A stretch of DNA of 64,000 nucleotides from Adhaeribacter radiodurans (GCF_014075995.1 NZ_CP055153.1:682001-746000); one strand, 5' to 3'. Counted from the stretch's first letter, positions 42,224-51,627 are shown. Numbers and translations are program-made. The notes: a model not told the origin generated them from the sequence alone.

Positions 42224-42874
42224 CTACACCAACTTCTCATCCAATGCTTTTCGCACTAGTTCCACCGCATTTTTAACTTTTAACCGTTTCATCATGCTGG
42301 CGCGGTGATTATCGACGGTACGCACGCTTAAATTTAGTTTTTCGGCAATTTCGCGGCTGTTGGAGCCTTCTATAATAAAAGCAAGTACTGCTTTTTCCTG
42401 TTTTGATAATTTATTTTTAGGTGCCAGGGTAGTTTCGGGTTCTTTTAATTTTTGCAGGTAAGATGCTACAATTACATTCGAAACTGAAGGGCCAAAATAC
42501 TTTTCGCCGGCGGCTACCCGGCGAATGGCCTGCAACATTTCTTCGCGGGTATTATCTTTTAATAAATAACCATACGCACCAGATTCTACGGCTTTTAAAA
42601 TGTAATCTTCGTCGTGGTGCATGGATAGTACCAGGCAGCGGGTTTCCGGATACAATTTATTAATCTGGGCGGTGGCTTCAATGCCGGTCATTATGGGCAT
42701 AGCAATATCTAGGAGCAACACATCTGGGGCTAACTCTTTTACTTTGGTCAGTGCTTCAGCTCCATTTTGGGCTTCCCCTACAATTTCTAAATCCGCGGAG
42801 TTCTCCAGCATCGAGCGAATGCCGTTCCGGACTAAGGTGTGGTCGTCGGCGAGTAATATTTTTATTTTAGTCAT
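42224..42874 (-). CDS. NarL/FixJ-type response regulator
   Basis: A 216-residue two-domain regulator. The receiver domain has the acidic pair Asp10-Asp11, phospho-acceptor Asp56 in DVLLLDIAMP, Ser/Thr in LVLSMHHDED and Lys in YLLKDNTREE. The C-terminal LuxR-type helix-turn-helix is at about residues 150-210 (LSKQEKAVLAFIIEGSNSRE, then LNLSVRTVDNHRASMMKRL). Its start overlaps the kinase gene end by 8 bases, so the two are translationally coupled. Placed next to nitrate genes and coupled to a kinase with a nitrate-type P-box, it is the likely nitrate or nitrite response regulator of the cluster at 45110. Confidence 0.92.
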   Translation of the reverse strand: MTKIKILLADDHTLVRNGIRSMLENSADLEIVGEAQNGAEALTKVKELAPDVLLLDIAMPIMTGIEATAQINKLYPETRCLVLSMHHDEDYILKAVESGAYGYLLKDNTREEMLQAIRRVAAGEKYFGPSVSNVIVASYLQKLKEPETTLAPKNKLSKQEKAVLAFIIEGSNSREIAEKLNLSVRTVDNHRASMMKRLKVKNAVELVRKALDEKLV

Positions 42875-44345
42875 GGTCAGTAGTCAGGAAAGGTATTTTT
42901 ACGTGTATTTGGGTGCCTTGTCCGGGTTTAGAGTTTATTTGTATGTGGCCGTTTAATAAAAAAACGCGCTCTTTCATGTTGCTAATACCTTGCGCCAAAC
43001 CAGTTTTGCCGGTAGGTAAAGTTAAGGTATCCAGTTTAAAACCATGCCCGTTATCCGAAATAGATAAGTGTATAAACTTCTTTTTGGCCTGCAAGTCAAC
43101 AGTTATGCTATTGGCGCCGGCATATTTTACGGCATTGTGCAGCGCTTCCTGACTTACGCGGTACAAGCCTATTTCTACGTTCTTGGCTAATCTTTTTCCG
43201 TTCCAGTTGGTGTTAAACGAAACGTTTACGCTGGAGCCGGAGGCCACTTGGTTGCTTAACAATTTTAAAGCCGAAGCTAAACCAAAATCACTTAATACGG
43301 CAGGCATTAAGTTAAAAGAAATGGTGCGGGCTTCGGTAATGGTTTGACTTACTAACTGGCGCAGTTCATTTAAGTTTTGTTGGGTAATTTCGGTATTTGG
43401 CACCGCATCGCTGGTTTTCTCGAGGCCATACTTTAAAGCCGTTAGCATTTGGCCCAAACCATCATGAATTTCCCGCGCCACCCGTTTGCGTTCTTCTTCC
43501 TGACCTTCTAGGAGATAAGTCGAGCGAAGCTTTTGTTCGTTTATTTCTTGTTGGTATTTCTGGTTGGTCGCTATCAGTAAAGCTTCTTTAGTTTCAGCCA
43601 GCGTTTTATTGGCCCGAATTAATTCCTCGTTGGCTAATTGGGTTTGCTGCTTTGCTTCTAATAATAAGTGAATAGTGCTCTTTATCTGCGTTACGGCCGG
43701 CCGAAAAACAAATAAAGCTTCGAGTAACAAAATACCTAAGGTAAAGAACAACACAATGTTCTCCATCCGTTGCGAATTATTTACCCGCTCGCTAGCCTCC
43801 GCATCGTACTGAAATACAATCTGGTTCATAGCCTGTAAATAAGCGCGTTCGTTCTTCAGGAGGTAATTAAGGCGGGTAAGTATTTCGGGCGAAGGAATAT
43901 TGGGTGTAGGGTTGGTTTGGTAATAAGTACCAACAGCCTTGGCACTATTGTATAAACTTTGGAATAACGGGTCTATTTGGGAAAACTTATTTCGGATAAT
44001 AGCGCTGTTATTTACCGGAATTTTAAGATAAGCTAAATACCCGTTTTTTAATCCCGTATGACTTTTCTCCCAAAGGTTTAAAGCTTCCCTTAAATCTGTT
44101 ATATATATAGGAGTAGTCGTTCTATCTTTTTGATGGTATAACAGCAACACCGTTTTGCAAATCTTCTGACTTAGCATCCGCTGCCGGCCGGCAATGTTTA
44201 TGATGCGGGAATCGGTAAGCTGGCGTCGCAAGGAACGCTGCACTAATAACTGCCCAACTAGTAAGAGTATAGCTACAACGGTAAGCGCCAATAAATAAAG
44301 ACGAGTAATCTTATTAGATATGTTCGCATCAATAGTAGAATTCAT
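42867..44345 (-). CDS. NarX-like sensor histidine kinase with nitrate-binding P-box type sensor domain
   Basis: A 492-residue membrane kinase. A first membrane segment (about residues 16-34) is followed by a periplasmic four-helix sensor of the PilJ/NarX type; residues 50-62 read NIAGRQRMLSQKI, the pattern of the nitrate-binding P-box of NarX and NarQ. A second membrane segment (about residues 198-216) leads to a coiled linker, a HisKA_3 dimerisation domain with the phospho-accepting His in VAREIHDGLGQMLTALKYG, and a HATPase domain with LYRVSQEALHNAVKYAG, SDNGHGF and GLAQGISNMKERV. It transcribes away from nirB across a 764-base gap. Specific ligand assignment to nitrate is inference from the P-box and neighbours. 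Confidence 0.88.
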   Translation of the reverse strand: MNSTIDANISNKITRLYLLALTVVAILLLVGQLLVQRSLRRQLTDSRIINIAGRQRMLSQKICKTVLLLYHQKDRTTTPIYITDLREALNLWEKSHTGLKNGYLAYLKIPVNNSAIIRNKFSQIDPLFQSLYNSAKAVGTYYQTNPTPNIPSPEILTRLNYLLKNERAYLQAMNQIVFQYDAEASERVNNSQRMENIVLFFTLGILLLEALFVFRPAVTQIKSTIHLLLEAKQQTQLANEELIRANKTLAETKEALLIATNQKYQQEINEQKLRSTYLLEGQEEERKRVAREIHDGLGQMLTALKYGLEKTSDAVPNTEITQQNLNELRQLVSQTITEARTISFNLMPAVLSDFGLASALKLLSNQVASGSSVNVSFNTNWNGKRLAKNVEIGLYRVSQEALHNAVKYAGANSITVDLQAKKKFIHLSISDNGHGFKLDTLTLPTGKTGLAQGISNMKERVFLLNGHIQINSKPGQGTQIHVKIPFLTTDHD

Positions 44346-45109
44346 ACTTACTATACTGCAGTTACGTTTTTATTTCGAGTTTCTCCACTCTAAGGAAGAA
44401 AACTTATAATTTTTTAAAATTTTAAGCTTAATGCTACTTGTTAACAGACCCAGGCAGGCTTAAAAGAATTTTGAAGCTTAGAAATAGAATTGAGTAATTA
44501 TACTCAATTCATTAATTAGGTATTCCTTCTCTTTAGTAGGTGTTTTATAGCACCTCCTCCAATTAATATTTTCCCTCCATCGGAGTTACCAGATATGAAT
44601 TGAAAAATTATTGGTTGGTTTCTTAATTATTAATACAAAGAACCTTGATTTTTATCCATCTAAGTCTAAAAATATACTAAAAATAAGGTTTAGCTGCCTG
44701 AAATCTCCCTATTTTTTTAAAAATCAGGTTTAAACCAGTAGATAAGCTTTAAACTGATTAGTATCTGTTTAAAAATAAGTTTATTATCAAACGAAACCTT
44801 TAAAAGGTTAAATAATTTTAAATTTCATTATTAAAAATAATACTGTTTTTGTGAAAAAACGAAATTTTAATCAATATGCCTCAAAAAATAACCAACTAAT
44901 CAAAAATTAAGTACTTTTACTCAAGTTAAGGTGTGAAATTAAGGGCGAATAGTTTAAAGTTGTGTATTTTGAACAAACACCCTGGGAATTGAGAGTCATA
45001 ATTAGCTTGAAGTAGTAGAATCCGGAAGATAGACTTTAAAAGTTAGCTTGGTTCCGGAAAGTGCCTAAATCCTGAGAGTAAAAGTAAAAATCACGAAAAC
45101 ATAAAACGT
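44346..45109. other. Long AT-rich divergent regulatory region of the nitrate locus
   Basis: This 764-base gap separates the divergent narX-like and nirB genes. It is strongly AT-rich and I find no coding sequence or RNA gene in it. It must hold promoters for both directions. The TATTTTG at 44965-44971 resembles a Bacteroidetes -7 element but is one base short of the TAnnTTTG consensus, so I do not call a promoter. Confidence 0.4.
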
Positions 45110-47620
45110 ATGAGCAGTTTAGTAGCACAGCCGCAACGTATAGTAGTAATCGGAAATGGTATGGTAGGGTATAAGTTTTGCGAAAAACTAGTAGCCAAAG
45201 CCCAGCCGAGTACTATCCAAATTACCGTTTTCGGGGAAGAACCTCGTCCCGCATACGATCGGGTACATCTGAGTGCTTATTTTTCAGGTACTTCTGCCGA
45301 AGAATTAACTATGGCACCGGTAGAGTGGTACGCCGAGAACAACATCAATCTGCATTTGGGCGAATTGGTTACTAGCATAGATGCGGCCACCCAAACAGTT
45401 ACGACGCACAAAGGGGAATCTATAAGCTACGATAAATTAATTCTGGCTACGGGTTCCAGTGCTTTTGTGCCGCCCATTAATGGGGTAGAAAAAGAAGGTG
45501 TTTTCGTGTACCGCACCATCGAGGATTTAGATGCTATGCTGGAATACGCGCCCAAAGCCAGAACAGCCGCCGTTATTGGCGGTGGTTTATTAGGTCTGGA
45601 AGCCGCCAAAGCCGCCGTGGATATGGGACTTACAACGCACGTAATCGAGTTTGCTTCCCGGTTAATGCCGCGGCAACTCGACGAAGCGGGTTCTGAAATG
45701 TTAAAGAGAAAGCTAGAAAGTTTAGGAATCAGCATCCATTTAAATAAAAGTACTACCGCCATCATAGGGGAGACCGGCGTTGAAAAAATGCTTTTTGCCG
45801 ACGGCAGCGAACTGGAGGTAGATATGATTATTGTGTCGGCAGGGATTAAGCCGCGGGATGAGTTAGCCATTAAAGCTGGTTTAGCCGTAGGGCCGCGGGG
45901 TGGCATTCTGGTAAATGATGCCTTACAAACGTCGGATGCTAATATATACGCTATTGGCGAAAGTGCTTTGCACGGTGGCATGATTTACGGCCTGGTAGCG
46001 CCCGGTTACGATATGGCCGATACGGTTGTAACTAACTTATTGGGCGGCGAGAAAACCTTTAAAGGTTTCGATATGTCTACCAAACTAAAATTGATTGGCG
46101 TAGATGTAGCTAGTTTTGGGGATGCTTTTGCCAGCCCAGCCACGAGTCGCTCTATTGTTTTCGAAGATAAAGCCAAAGGCATTTACAAGCGCATTAATAT
46201 TTCCGAAGACGGCAAATACTTAGTGGGTGGTATTTTGGTAGGCGATGCAGGCAACTACAACATGTTGCTGCAAACGGTACAAAACAAAATTATTCTGCCC
46301 CAAGATCCTGAAGATTTAATTTTAGGTTCGCGGGGCGGTGCCGCCGAATCGGCTGGAGCCGGCGTAATGAGTTTGCCCGACGAAGCTTTAATTTGCTCCT
46401 GCGAAAATGTGAGTAAAGGCGATATCTGCTCCACTATTACCGACGGAACCTGTACCGATGTAGCCGGTATAAAGAAATGCACCAAAGCCGGAACGGGTTG
46501 CGGGGGCTGCGTACCGATGGTAAACGATTTACTCAATGCTACCTTAAAGCAAATGGGTAAAGAAGTGAAAAAAGTACTGTGCGAGCACTTCGATTATTCA
46601 CGGCAAGAGTTATTGGATATCGTAAAAGTAAATAACATCCGCAGTTACGACGAGTTACTGCACAACCACGGCCGCGGCGATGGTTGCGAAGTGTGCAAAC
46701 CAGCTGTAGCTTCTATTATGGCCAGCACCTGGAACGAGCTTATTTTAAAACAAGCCACCATCCAGGATACCAACGACCGCTACCTGGCGAATATTCAAAA
46801 AGGCGGTACGTATTCAGTAGTTCCGCGCATTGCCGGTGGTGAAATTACCCCCGAAAAATTAATTGTAATCGGGCAGGTAGCCGCTAAATATAGCTTATAC
46901 ACCAAAATTACCGGCGGCCAACGCATTGATATGTTCGGGGCGCGAATAGACCAATTGCCGGATATCTGGGAAGAATTAATAAATGCCGGTTTTGAAAGTG
47001 GCCATGCCTATGGCAAAAGCTTGCGCACCGTTAAAAGCTGCGTGGGTTCTACCTGGTGCCGCTACGGTCTGCATGATTCAGTAGGTTTTGCTATTCGGGT
47101 AGAAGAGCGTTACCGGGGATTGCGTTCGCCGCATAAACTCAAAGGTGGCGTTTCGGGTTGCGTGCGCGAATGCGCCGAAGCCCAATCCAAAGACTTTGGT
47201 ATTATTGCTACCGAAAAAGGCTGGAACTTGTACATCTGCGGCAACGGCGGCGCCAAACCGCAGCACGCCCAGCTTTTCGCCACCGACCTCGATACCGAAA
47301 CCTGCATTAAATACCTCGACCGATTTTTGATGTTTTACATTAAAACCGCCGAACCACTGAACCGCACCGCTACCTGGTTAAATAAAATGGAAGGCGGCAT
47401 GGAATACCTGCGTCAGGTAATTGTGGAAGATTCGTTAGGCATCTGCGACGACCTGGACCGGGAAATGGAGTTTATGGTAAATACCTATGCCTGCGAATGG
47501 AAAGAAGTAGTGAATAATCCGGAGCTGCGCCAGCGCTTCCAGCACTTTATTAACACGCCTGAGCCGGATCCTTCTATCCGCTTTAAACCCGAACGGGGCC
47601 AAAAAGTGCCGGTTATCTAA
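45110..47620 (+). CDS. nirB: Nitrite reductase (NADH) large subunit
   Basis: An 836-residue cytoplasmic enzyme that reduces nitrite to ammonium with NAD(P)H. Domains in order: FAD/NAD-binding pyridine nucleotide-disulfide oxidoreductase (about 1-320, with VVIGNGMVGYKF and AAVIGGGLLGLEAA); BFD-type [2Fe-2S] domain (about 425-470, CSCENVS and TGCGGC); a second Cys pair in GDGCEVCKPA; nitrite/sulfite reductase half domain; and the sirohaem/[4Fe-4S] site with Cys644-x5-Cys650 in SCVGSTWCRYG and Cys684-x3-Cys688 in SGCVRECAEA. All cofactor ligands look present. NirD follows 97 bases later. No sirohaem synthesis gene is inside the window. Confidence 0.96.
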   Translation: MSSLVAQPQRIVVIGNGMVGYKFCEKLVAKAQPSTIQITVFGEEPRPAYDRVHLSAYFSGTSAEELTMAPVEWYAENNINLHLGELVTSIDAATQTVTTHKGESISYDKLILATGSSAFVPPINGVEKEGVFVYRTIEDLDAMLEYAPKARTAAVIGGGLLGLEAAKAAVDMGLTTHVIEFASRLMPRQLDEAGSEMLKRKLESLGISIHLNKSTTAIIGETGVEKMLFADGSELEVDMIIVSAGIKPRDELAIKAGLAVGPRGGILVNDALQTSDANIYAIGESALHGGMIYGLVAPGYDMADTVVTNLLGGEKTFKGFDMSTKLKLIGVDVASFGDAFASPATSRSIVFEDKAKGIYKRINISEDGKYLVGGILVGDAGNYNMLLQTVQNKIILPQDPEDLILGSRGGAAESAGAGVMSLPDEALICSCENVSKGDICSTITDGTCTDVAGIKKCTKAGTGCGGCVPMVNDLLNATLKQMGKEVKKVLCEHFDYSRQELLDIVKVNNIRSYDELLHNHGRGDGCEVCKPAVASIMASTWNELILKQATIQDTNDRYLANIQKGGTYSVVPRIAGGEITPEKLIVIGQVAAKYSLYTKITGGQRIDMFGARIDQLPDIWEELINAGFESGHAYGKSLRTVKSCVGSTWCRYGLHDSVGFAIRVEERYRGLRSPHKLKGGVSGCVRECAEAQSKDFGIIATEKGWNLYICGNGGAKPQHAQLFATDLDTETCIKYLDRFLMFYIKTAEPLNRTATWLNKMEGGMEYLRQVIVEDSLGICDDLDREMEFMVNTYACEWKEVVNNPELRQRFQHFINTPEPDPSIRFKPERGQKVPVI

Positions 47621-47717
47621 GGCCTATTAATCAATTACTTACTAAAATTTACAAGATGGTTTTTGGGCTATCCCGCCATCGGCTTGTCTGTTTTTTAAAA
47701 ATTTAAAATTTATTATC

Positions 47718-48089
47718 ATGATACAAACGCCTCCTTCTGCTGATCGCCTAGCTGAAATTTCTTTCTGGTTTAAAGCCGCCGAAGTAAGCGCCTTCCCGGA
47801 AAATGGTGGGGCCTGCGTGAAATACCAGGACCAGCAAATTGCCGTGTTTCATTTTGCCAAACGCAACGAATGGTACGCCAGCCAGAATTTATGCCCGCAT
47901 AAACAGCAAATGATTTTAGCGCGCGGCCTTATCGGCGACCAGTGCGGCGAACCCAAAGTGGCCTGCCCGTTTCATAAAAAAACTTTTTCGTTGCTCACCG
48001 GCGAAAATTTAAACGGTGAATGCTACCACATTGAAACCTACCCGGTGAAAATTGAAGACGGCTACGTGTACATCGGTATGCGGGAATAA
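47718..48089 (+). CDS. nirD: Nitrite reductase (NADH) small subunit, Rieske type
   Basis: A 123-residue partner of NirB with a Rieske-like fold. It keeps the full set of [2Fe-2S] ligands: Cys59-Pro-His61 in LCPHKQQ and Cys83-x2-His86 in ACPFHKKTF, which some NirD proteins such as the E. coli one have lost. It therefore probably carries a cluster and takes part in electron transfer to the sirohaem site. The loop between the ligand pairs (LIGDQCGEPKVA) is typical of this subunit. It is followed by a gap with a palindromic repeat. Confidence 0.93.
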   Translation: MIQTPPSADRLAEISFWFKAAEVSAFPENGGACVKYQDQQIAVFHFAKRNEWYASQNLCPHKQQMILARGLIGDQCGEPKVACPFHKKTFSLLTGENLNGECYHIETYPVKIEDGYVYIGMRE

Positions 48090-48117
48090 GCTTTCATCTA
48101 TAAAATTTAAAAAATCC

Positions 48118-48266
48118 TTGCTGGCGCGAGCGTCCACGCTCGTGTCTGACCATCTCGTAGGCCTCCGGCCGGGTGAACCGACAAATTTAAAAAAGCCAAT
48201 CAGCAGTGAAATTCCAACCGGCCAGAGGCCGGACGATAATCATCACGAGCGAGGACGCTCGCGATA
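48118..48266. repeat. Dispersed palindromic repeat, copy 1
   Basis: A 149-base non-coding element between nirD and the outer-membrane protein gene. Its ends are inverted copies of each other (GCGCGAGCGTCCACGCTCGTG and near-complement CACGAGCGAGGACGCTCGCG), and each end is also a small hairpin by itself (CGAGCG...CGCTCG). Further in, GGCCTCCGGCCGG pairs with CCGGCCAGAGGCC. The centre differs from copy 2 at 55248-55398, while the ends and inner arms are nearly identical. This is the layout of a MITE or paired REP element. Confidence 0.88.
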
Positions 48267-48338
48267 GAAATTTTTTAAAATTTCACTGCCATCCATTTAA
48301 ACAGCAAATCAATCCACCAGTGTAAGCGCTTAGAACCT

Positions 48339-49796
48339 ATGAAGAAAATTTACATCATCCCGTTCCTTGCCCTGTTTGCCTATAAAGCGCAGGCGCAATT
48401 TACGCTTTCGGGGCAATTGCGTACCCGCACCGAGTTACGCGATGGATTTGGCAATTTGCCGAACAAAGGCGCGTCACCGGCATTTTTTACTTCGCAGCGT
48501 GCCCGTCTCAATGTGGGCTACAGCTTAGATAAAATTAAATTTTTTACGGCTATTCAGGACGTGCGCATCTGGGGACAAGATGCTTCCACGATAAGCAACG
48601 CCGACGGCAACAAATTAATGCTGCACGAAATGTGGGCCGAGATTGCGCTCGCAAATGCCACTGATTCAACCGCGGCCTTTAAAGGTTTGGATTATCTAGG
48701 ATTAAAAATCGGCCGCCAGGAAATTAGTTATGACGATCAACGCTTATTAGGTAACCTGGACTGGTTGCAGCAAGCCCGCCGCCATGACGCTGCCATTTTA
48801 AAATTAATGCACAAAGGCGTGCAGCTAGATGTGGGAGTAGCTTATAACCAAAATGCCGAAACCAAAGAAGGTAGATTATACGTGCCGGGTAATGTGCCCA
48901 CCGGAACCACTACCGGGCAAATTCCGGTAACGGGTACGGTAAACCCCGCTGGTACCAACGGCATCGGACAAATGTACAAGGCTTTCCACTATGCTTACCT
49001 GAGTAAAAAAGTGGGAGCATTTAAGGTATCCGGCTTGTTGTTTAACGATTATTTTCAAAAATCCAGGGTAACTACTACGGGCCGTATTTTCACGAAGGGT
49101 CTGAACGCCCGCTACACCACCGGCTTAAACGCTGCTTTGCTACCAAGCCCGACGAATAAATTGATGCTGAATGTTTCGGGTTATTACCAGGGAAATAAAG
49201 ATAAAGAAGGGAACCCGCTCAAAGCTTATTTTGCCAGCATTTACAGCAGCTATTCTTTCGGGGCATTTTCGGCCGGACCGGGTTTTGATTTTTACTCCGG
49301 CAATAACGGGGAGCAAACTACCCGGGTTAATCACCGCTTCGACCCGTTGTACGGTACGCCGCATAAGTTTGGTGGTTTAATGGATTATTTCTACGCGGCC
49401 GATGGGCACGGACCGGCGGGCTTGAAAGATTTTTATGTAAAAAGTCGCTATACCAAAGGTAATTTTTCTGCGGCTGTAGACCTGCACCAGTTTTTATCTG
49501 GCAACCAAATCGCTTACCGCGAAAATAATGCAGATGCTTTAACGCGCTACCAATCTAATCTGGGCACCGAAGTAGATGTGATTTCTACTTTTACTTACGG
49601 CAAATACATCACCTTCGAAGCCGGTTACGCGCATATGTTTGGCACGAACTCCCTTAACCGCATTAAAACTTCCGGGTTTCCCGCCAACAATAATACTTAC
49701 CTGCCCAAACAGCGCCAGGCCAACTGGGCTTACCTCATGATTAACATAAAACCTGAATTCCTGGCTACTAAAGCTACGGCGCAACCAAAAGCCTAA
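48339..49796 (+). CDS. Alginate-export-family outer-membrane beta-barrel
   Basis: A 485-residue protein with signal peptide (residues 1-19, ending YKAQAQ) and a long beta-barrel of alternating residues typical of the alginate_exp family (opening FTLSGQLRTRTELRDGFG, then SQRARLNVGYSLDKIKFF, IGRQEISYDDQRLLGNLDW). Despite the family name, these barrels serve many substrates. It lies between nirD and the nitrate transporter and reads in the same direction, so it is likely the outer-membrane channel for nitrate or nitrite in this locus. That role is inference from position. Confidence 0.85.
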   Translation: MKKIYIIPFLALFAYKAQAQFTLSGQLRTRTELRDGFGNLPNKGASPAFFTSQRARLNVGYSLDKIKFFTAIQDVRIWGQDASTISNADGNKLMLHEMWAEIALANATDSTAAFKGLDYLGLKIGRQEISYDDQRLLGNLDWLQQARRHDAAILKLMHKGVQLDVGVAYNQNAETKEGRLYVPGNVPTGTTTGQIPVTGTVNPAGTNGIGQMYKAFHYAYLSKKVGAFKVSGLLFNDYFQKSRVTTTGRIFTKGLNARYTTGLNAALLPSPTNKLMLNVSGYYQGNKDKEGNPLKAYFASIYSSYSFGAFSAGPGFDFYSGNNGEQTTRVNHRFDPLYGTPHKFGGLMDYFYAADGHGPAGLKDFYVKSRYTKGNFSAAVDLHQFLSGNQIAYRENNADALTRYQSNLGTEVDVISTFTYGKYITFEAGYAHMFGTNSLNRIKTSGFPANNNTYLPKQRQANWAYLMINIKPEFLATKATAQPKA

Positions 49797-49835
49797 AAAA
49801 ATTTAAAATAATTTACTAACCATAACCCATCAGTC

Positions 49836-51209
49836 ATGACGCTACTTTCCAGCCCTAAAGTCGGTAAAGCTACCAAAATCAAGATTTTTAGTTTTGCCGG
49901 CCCGCACATGCGTACGTTTCACATTACGTGGTTTTCCTTTTTTCTTTGTTTTGTGGCCTGGTTTGGGGTAGCTCCCCTGATGCCCATCATCCGGGAAGAA
50001 TTTCATTTAACTAAAGCCCAAATTGGTAATATTATTATTTCGTCGGTAGGTATCACCATTTTTGCCCGCTTGTTTATCGGCTGGCTCTGCGATAAAATTG
50101 GCCCTCGCATCACGTACAGCATTATATTAATTTTGGGTTCGCTGCCGGTTATGTTTATTGGCTTAAGCAATAGCTACGAATCCTTTTTATTGTTCCGGTT
50201 AGCCATTGGGGTAATTGGGGCTTCGTTTGTGGTAACTCAGTTTCATACGTCGTTAATGTTTGCCCCGAACGTGGTGGGTACAGCTAATGCTACTACCGCG
50301 GGTTGGGGGAATATGGGCGGTGGCGCTACCCAAATAATTATGCCCTTAATTTTTGCCGGTTTTATCAGTTTGGGTTACGTAGATACTGCCGCCTGGCGCT
50401 ATGCCATGGTAGTTCCGGGGGTATTGTTATTCCTGATGGGAGTTGCCTATTATAAGTTTACCCAAGATACTCCCGAAGGCAACATGGCCGATTTAAAAAA
50501 GAACGACCCGGCTTACCGCATGAAAGCAGCCGAAAGCAAAGGCGCTTTCTGGAAAGCCTGTAAAGATATCCGGGTGTGGATGTTGTTCTTAATTTACGGG
50601 GCCTGCTTCGGTATTGAAATTACCATTGACAACATTGCCGCTATTTATTACTTCGATAAATTTAAGCTGAACCTGGAAACTGCCGGTTTAATTGCTGGTC
50701 TGTTCGGGATGATGAATATTTTTGCCCGCACCCTGGGTGGTTATTTCGGTGACAAAGCCGGTATCCGGTACGGTTTAAAAGGCCGCGTGGTGTTTCTCGC
50801 CTTTGCTTTATTCATGGAAGGCATCGCCTTAATTTTATTTTCTCAGATGACGGTTTTACCGATTGCGATTGCGTCCATGTTGTTCTTTAGCTTGTTCGTG
50901 AAAATGTCGGAAGGGGCCACGTATTCGGTAGTGCCATTCATCAATAAAAAAGCCATTGGTTCGGTATCCGGTATTGTGGGAGCGGGTGGTAACGTAGGTG
51001 CCGTATTAGCCGGTTTCCTCCTGAAAGACGAATCCTTAACCTACAGCGATGCCTTATTCATTATTGGTTGCGTTGTGACGGCCGTATCGTTCGCCTCGTT
51101 CCTGGTACGTTTCACCAAAGCCCACGAAGCCGAAGTCCAACAAGAAATGAACGAGTCTTTAGGCAGTGTACAAACCAGTTCAGAAACCTCCGTTCCTGCT
51201 CTTGCCTGA
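49836..51209 (+). CDS. narK: Nitrate/nitrite transporter, NarK/NasA type (MFS)
   Basis: A 457-residue inner-membrane protein with 12 predicted membrane segments. It opens with HITWFSFFLCFVAWFGVAPL, as in NarK/NasA proteins, and has both nitrate signature motifs: ANATTAGWGNMGGGATQ in helix 5 and GIVGAGGNVGAVLAGFLL in helix 11. It imports nitrate, or exchanges nitrate for nitrite. It begins 39 bases after the outer-membrane protein gene, so both are probably on one message. The adjoining reductase genes point to assimilation rather than respiration. Confidence 0.94.
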   Translation: MTLLSSPKVGKATKIKIFSFAGPHMRTFHITWFSFFLCFVAWFGVAPLMPIIREEFHLTKAQIGNIIISSVGITIFARLFIGWLCDKIGPRITYSIILILGSLPVMFIGLSNSYESFLLFRLAIGVIGASFVVTQFHTSLMFAPNVVGTANATTAGWGNMGGGATQIIMPLIFAGFISLGYVDTAAWRYAMVVPGVLLFLMGVAYYKFTQDTPEGNMADLKKNDPAYRMKAAESKGAFWKACKDIRVWMLFLIYGACFGIEITIDNIAAIYYFDKFKLNLETAGLIAGLFGMMNIFARTLGGYFGDKAGIRYGLKGRVVFLAFALFMEGIALILFSQMTVLPIAIASMLFFSLFVKMSEGATYSVVPFINKKAIGSVSGIVGAGGNVGAVLAGFLLKDESLTYSDALFIIGCVVTAVSFASFLVRFTKAHEAEVQQEMNESLGSVQTSSETSVPALA

Positions 51210-51329
51210 ACCTCAATTCATAGGATTAAAGGATTACCTGGATGATGTCCGGATCGCAGATTTTACGAATTATATGAATTCAAGAATAAGTAAATTTTTA
51301 AAAATTTCTCTTGAATCTCAGAACAAGCA

Positions 51330-51464
51330 ATAACTATGGCGCGGAAGTTACTTCCGTGTCTTGTACCGGAGTTACCTTCACTACTTTAAAGAGCGTTCGT
51401 GTAAGCTTGCCACCTCGGCTACTTTCAGAAGTAAGGCACGGAAGTAACTTCCGCGCCATAGTTA
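51330..51464. repeat. Inverted-repeat element with perfect 28-bp ends
   Basis: The ends are perfect complements over 28 bases (51330-51357 and 51437-51464; core ATGGCGCGGAAGTTACTTCC). Each end also contains its own small palindrome, GGAAGTTACTTCC. The 135-base element has no coding sequence. It sits in the 465-base gap between the transporter and nitrate reductase genes. The architecture, inverted ends each holding a palindrome, is the same as that of the repeats at 48118 and 55248, but the sequence is different, so it is a second family. Confidence 0.88.
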
Positions 51465-51577
51465 GGAGGAAAGACAGGAAAAATGAAAATTCAAAAGACC
51501 TTCGCTAATAGCCAAACGAGGCCCGCCGGCCAGGAGGCAAAACTTGAAGTCTCAAACTAGATAGCACCGCAGCAATC

Positions 51578-51627
51578 GGGGATTGCAAATCCCCAGCTAA
51601 AGTACTTTCGGATTACAAATCCGAAAG
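51578..51627. repeat. Twin hairpin (REP-like doublet)
   Basis: Two adjacent tight hairpins share one core: GGGGATT-GCA-AATCCCC at 51578-51594 and CTTTCGGATT-ACA-AATCCGAAAG at 51605-51627. Both have 3-base loops and the common heart GGATT-NCA-AATCC. They lie about 50 bases before the start of the nitrate reductase gene. They could be a REP-type doublet or a structured leader; no T-run follows that would mark a terminator. Confidence 0.7.

Noticed and set aside
45427-45981. Open frame of 184 codons on the minus strand inside nirB
   Set aside because: It is a shadow of the FAD/NAD domain of NirB, low in complexity and without family features.
48118-48266. CRISPR array or integron attachment site
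   Set aside because: There are only paired inverted arms, without regularly spaced direct repeats, integrase or cas genes nearby.
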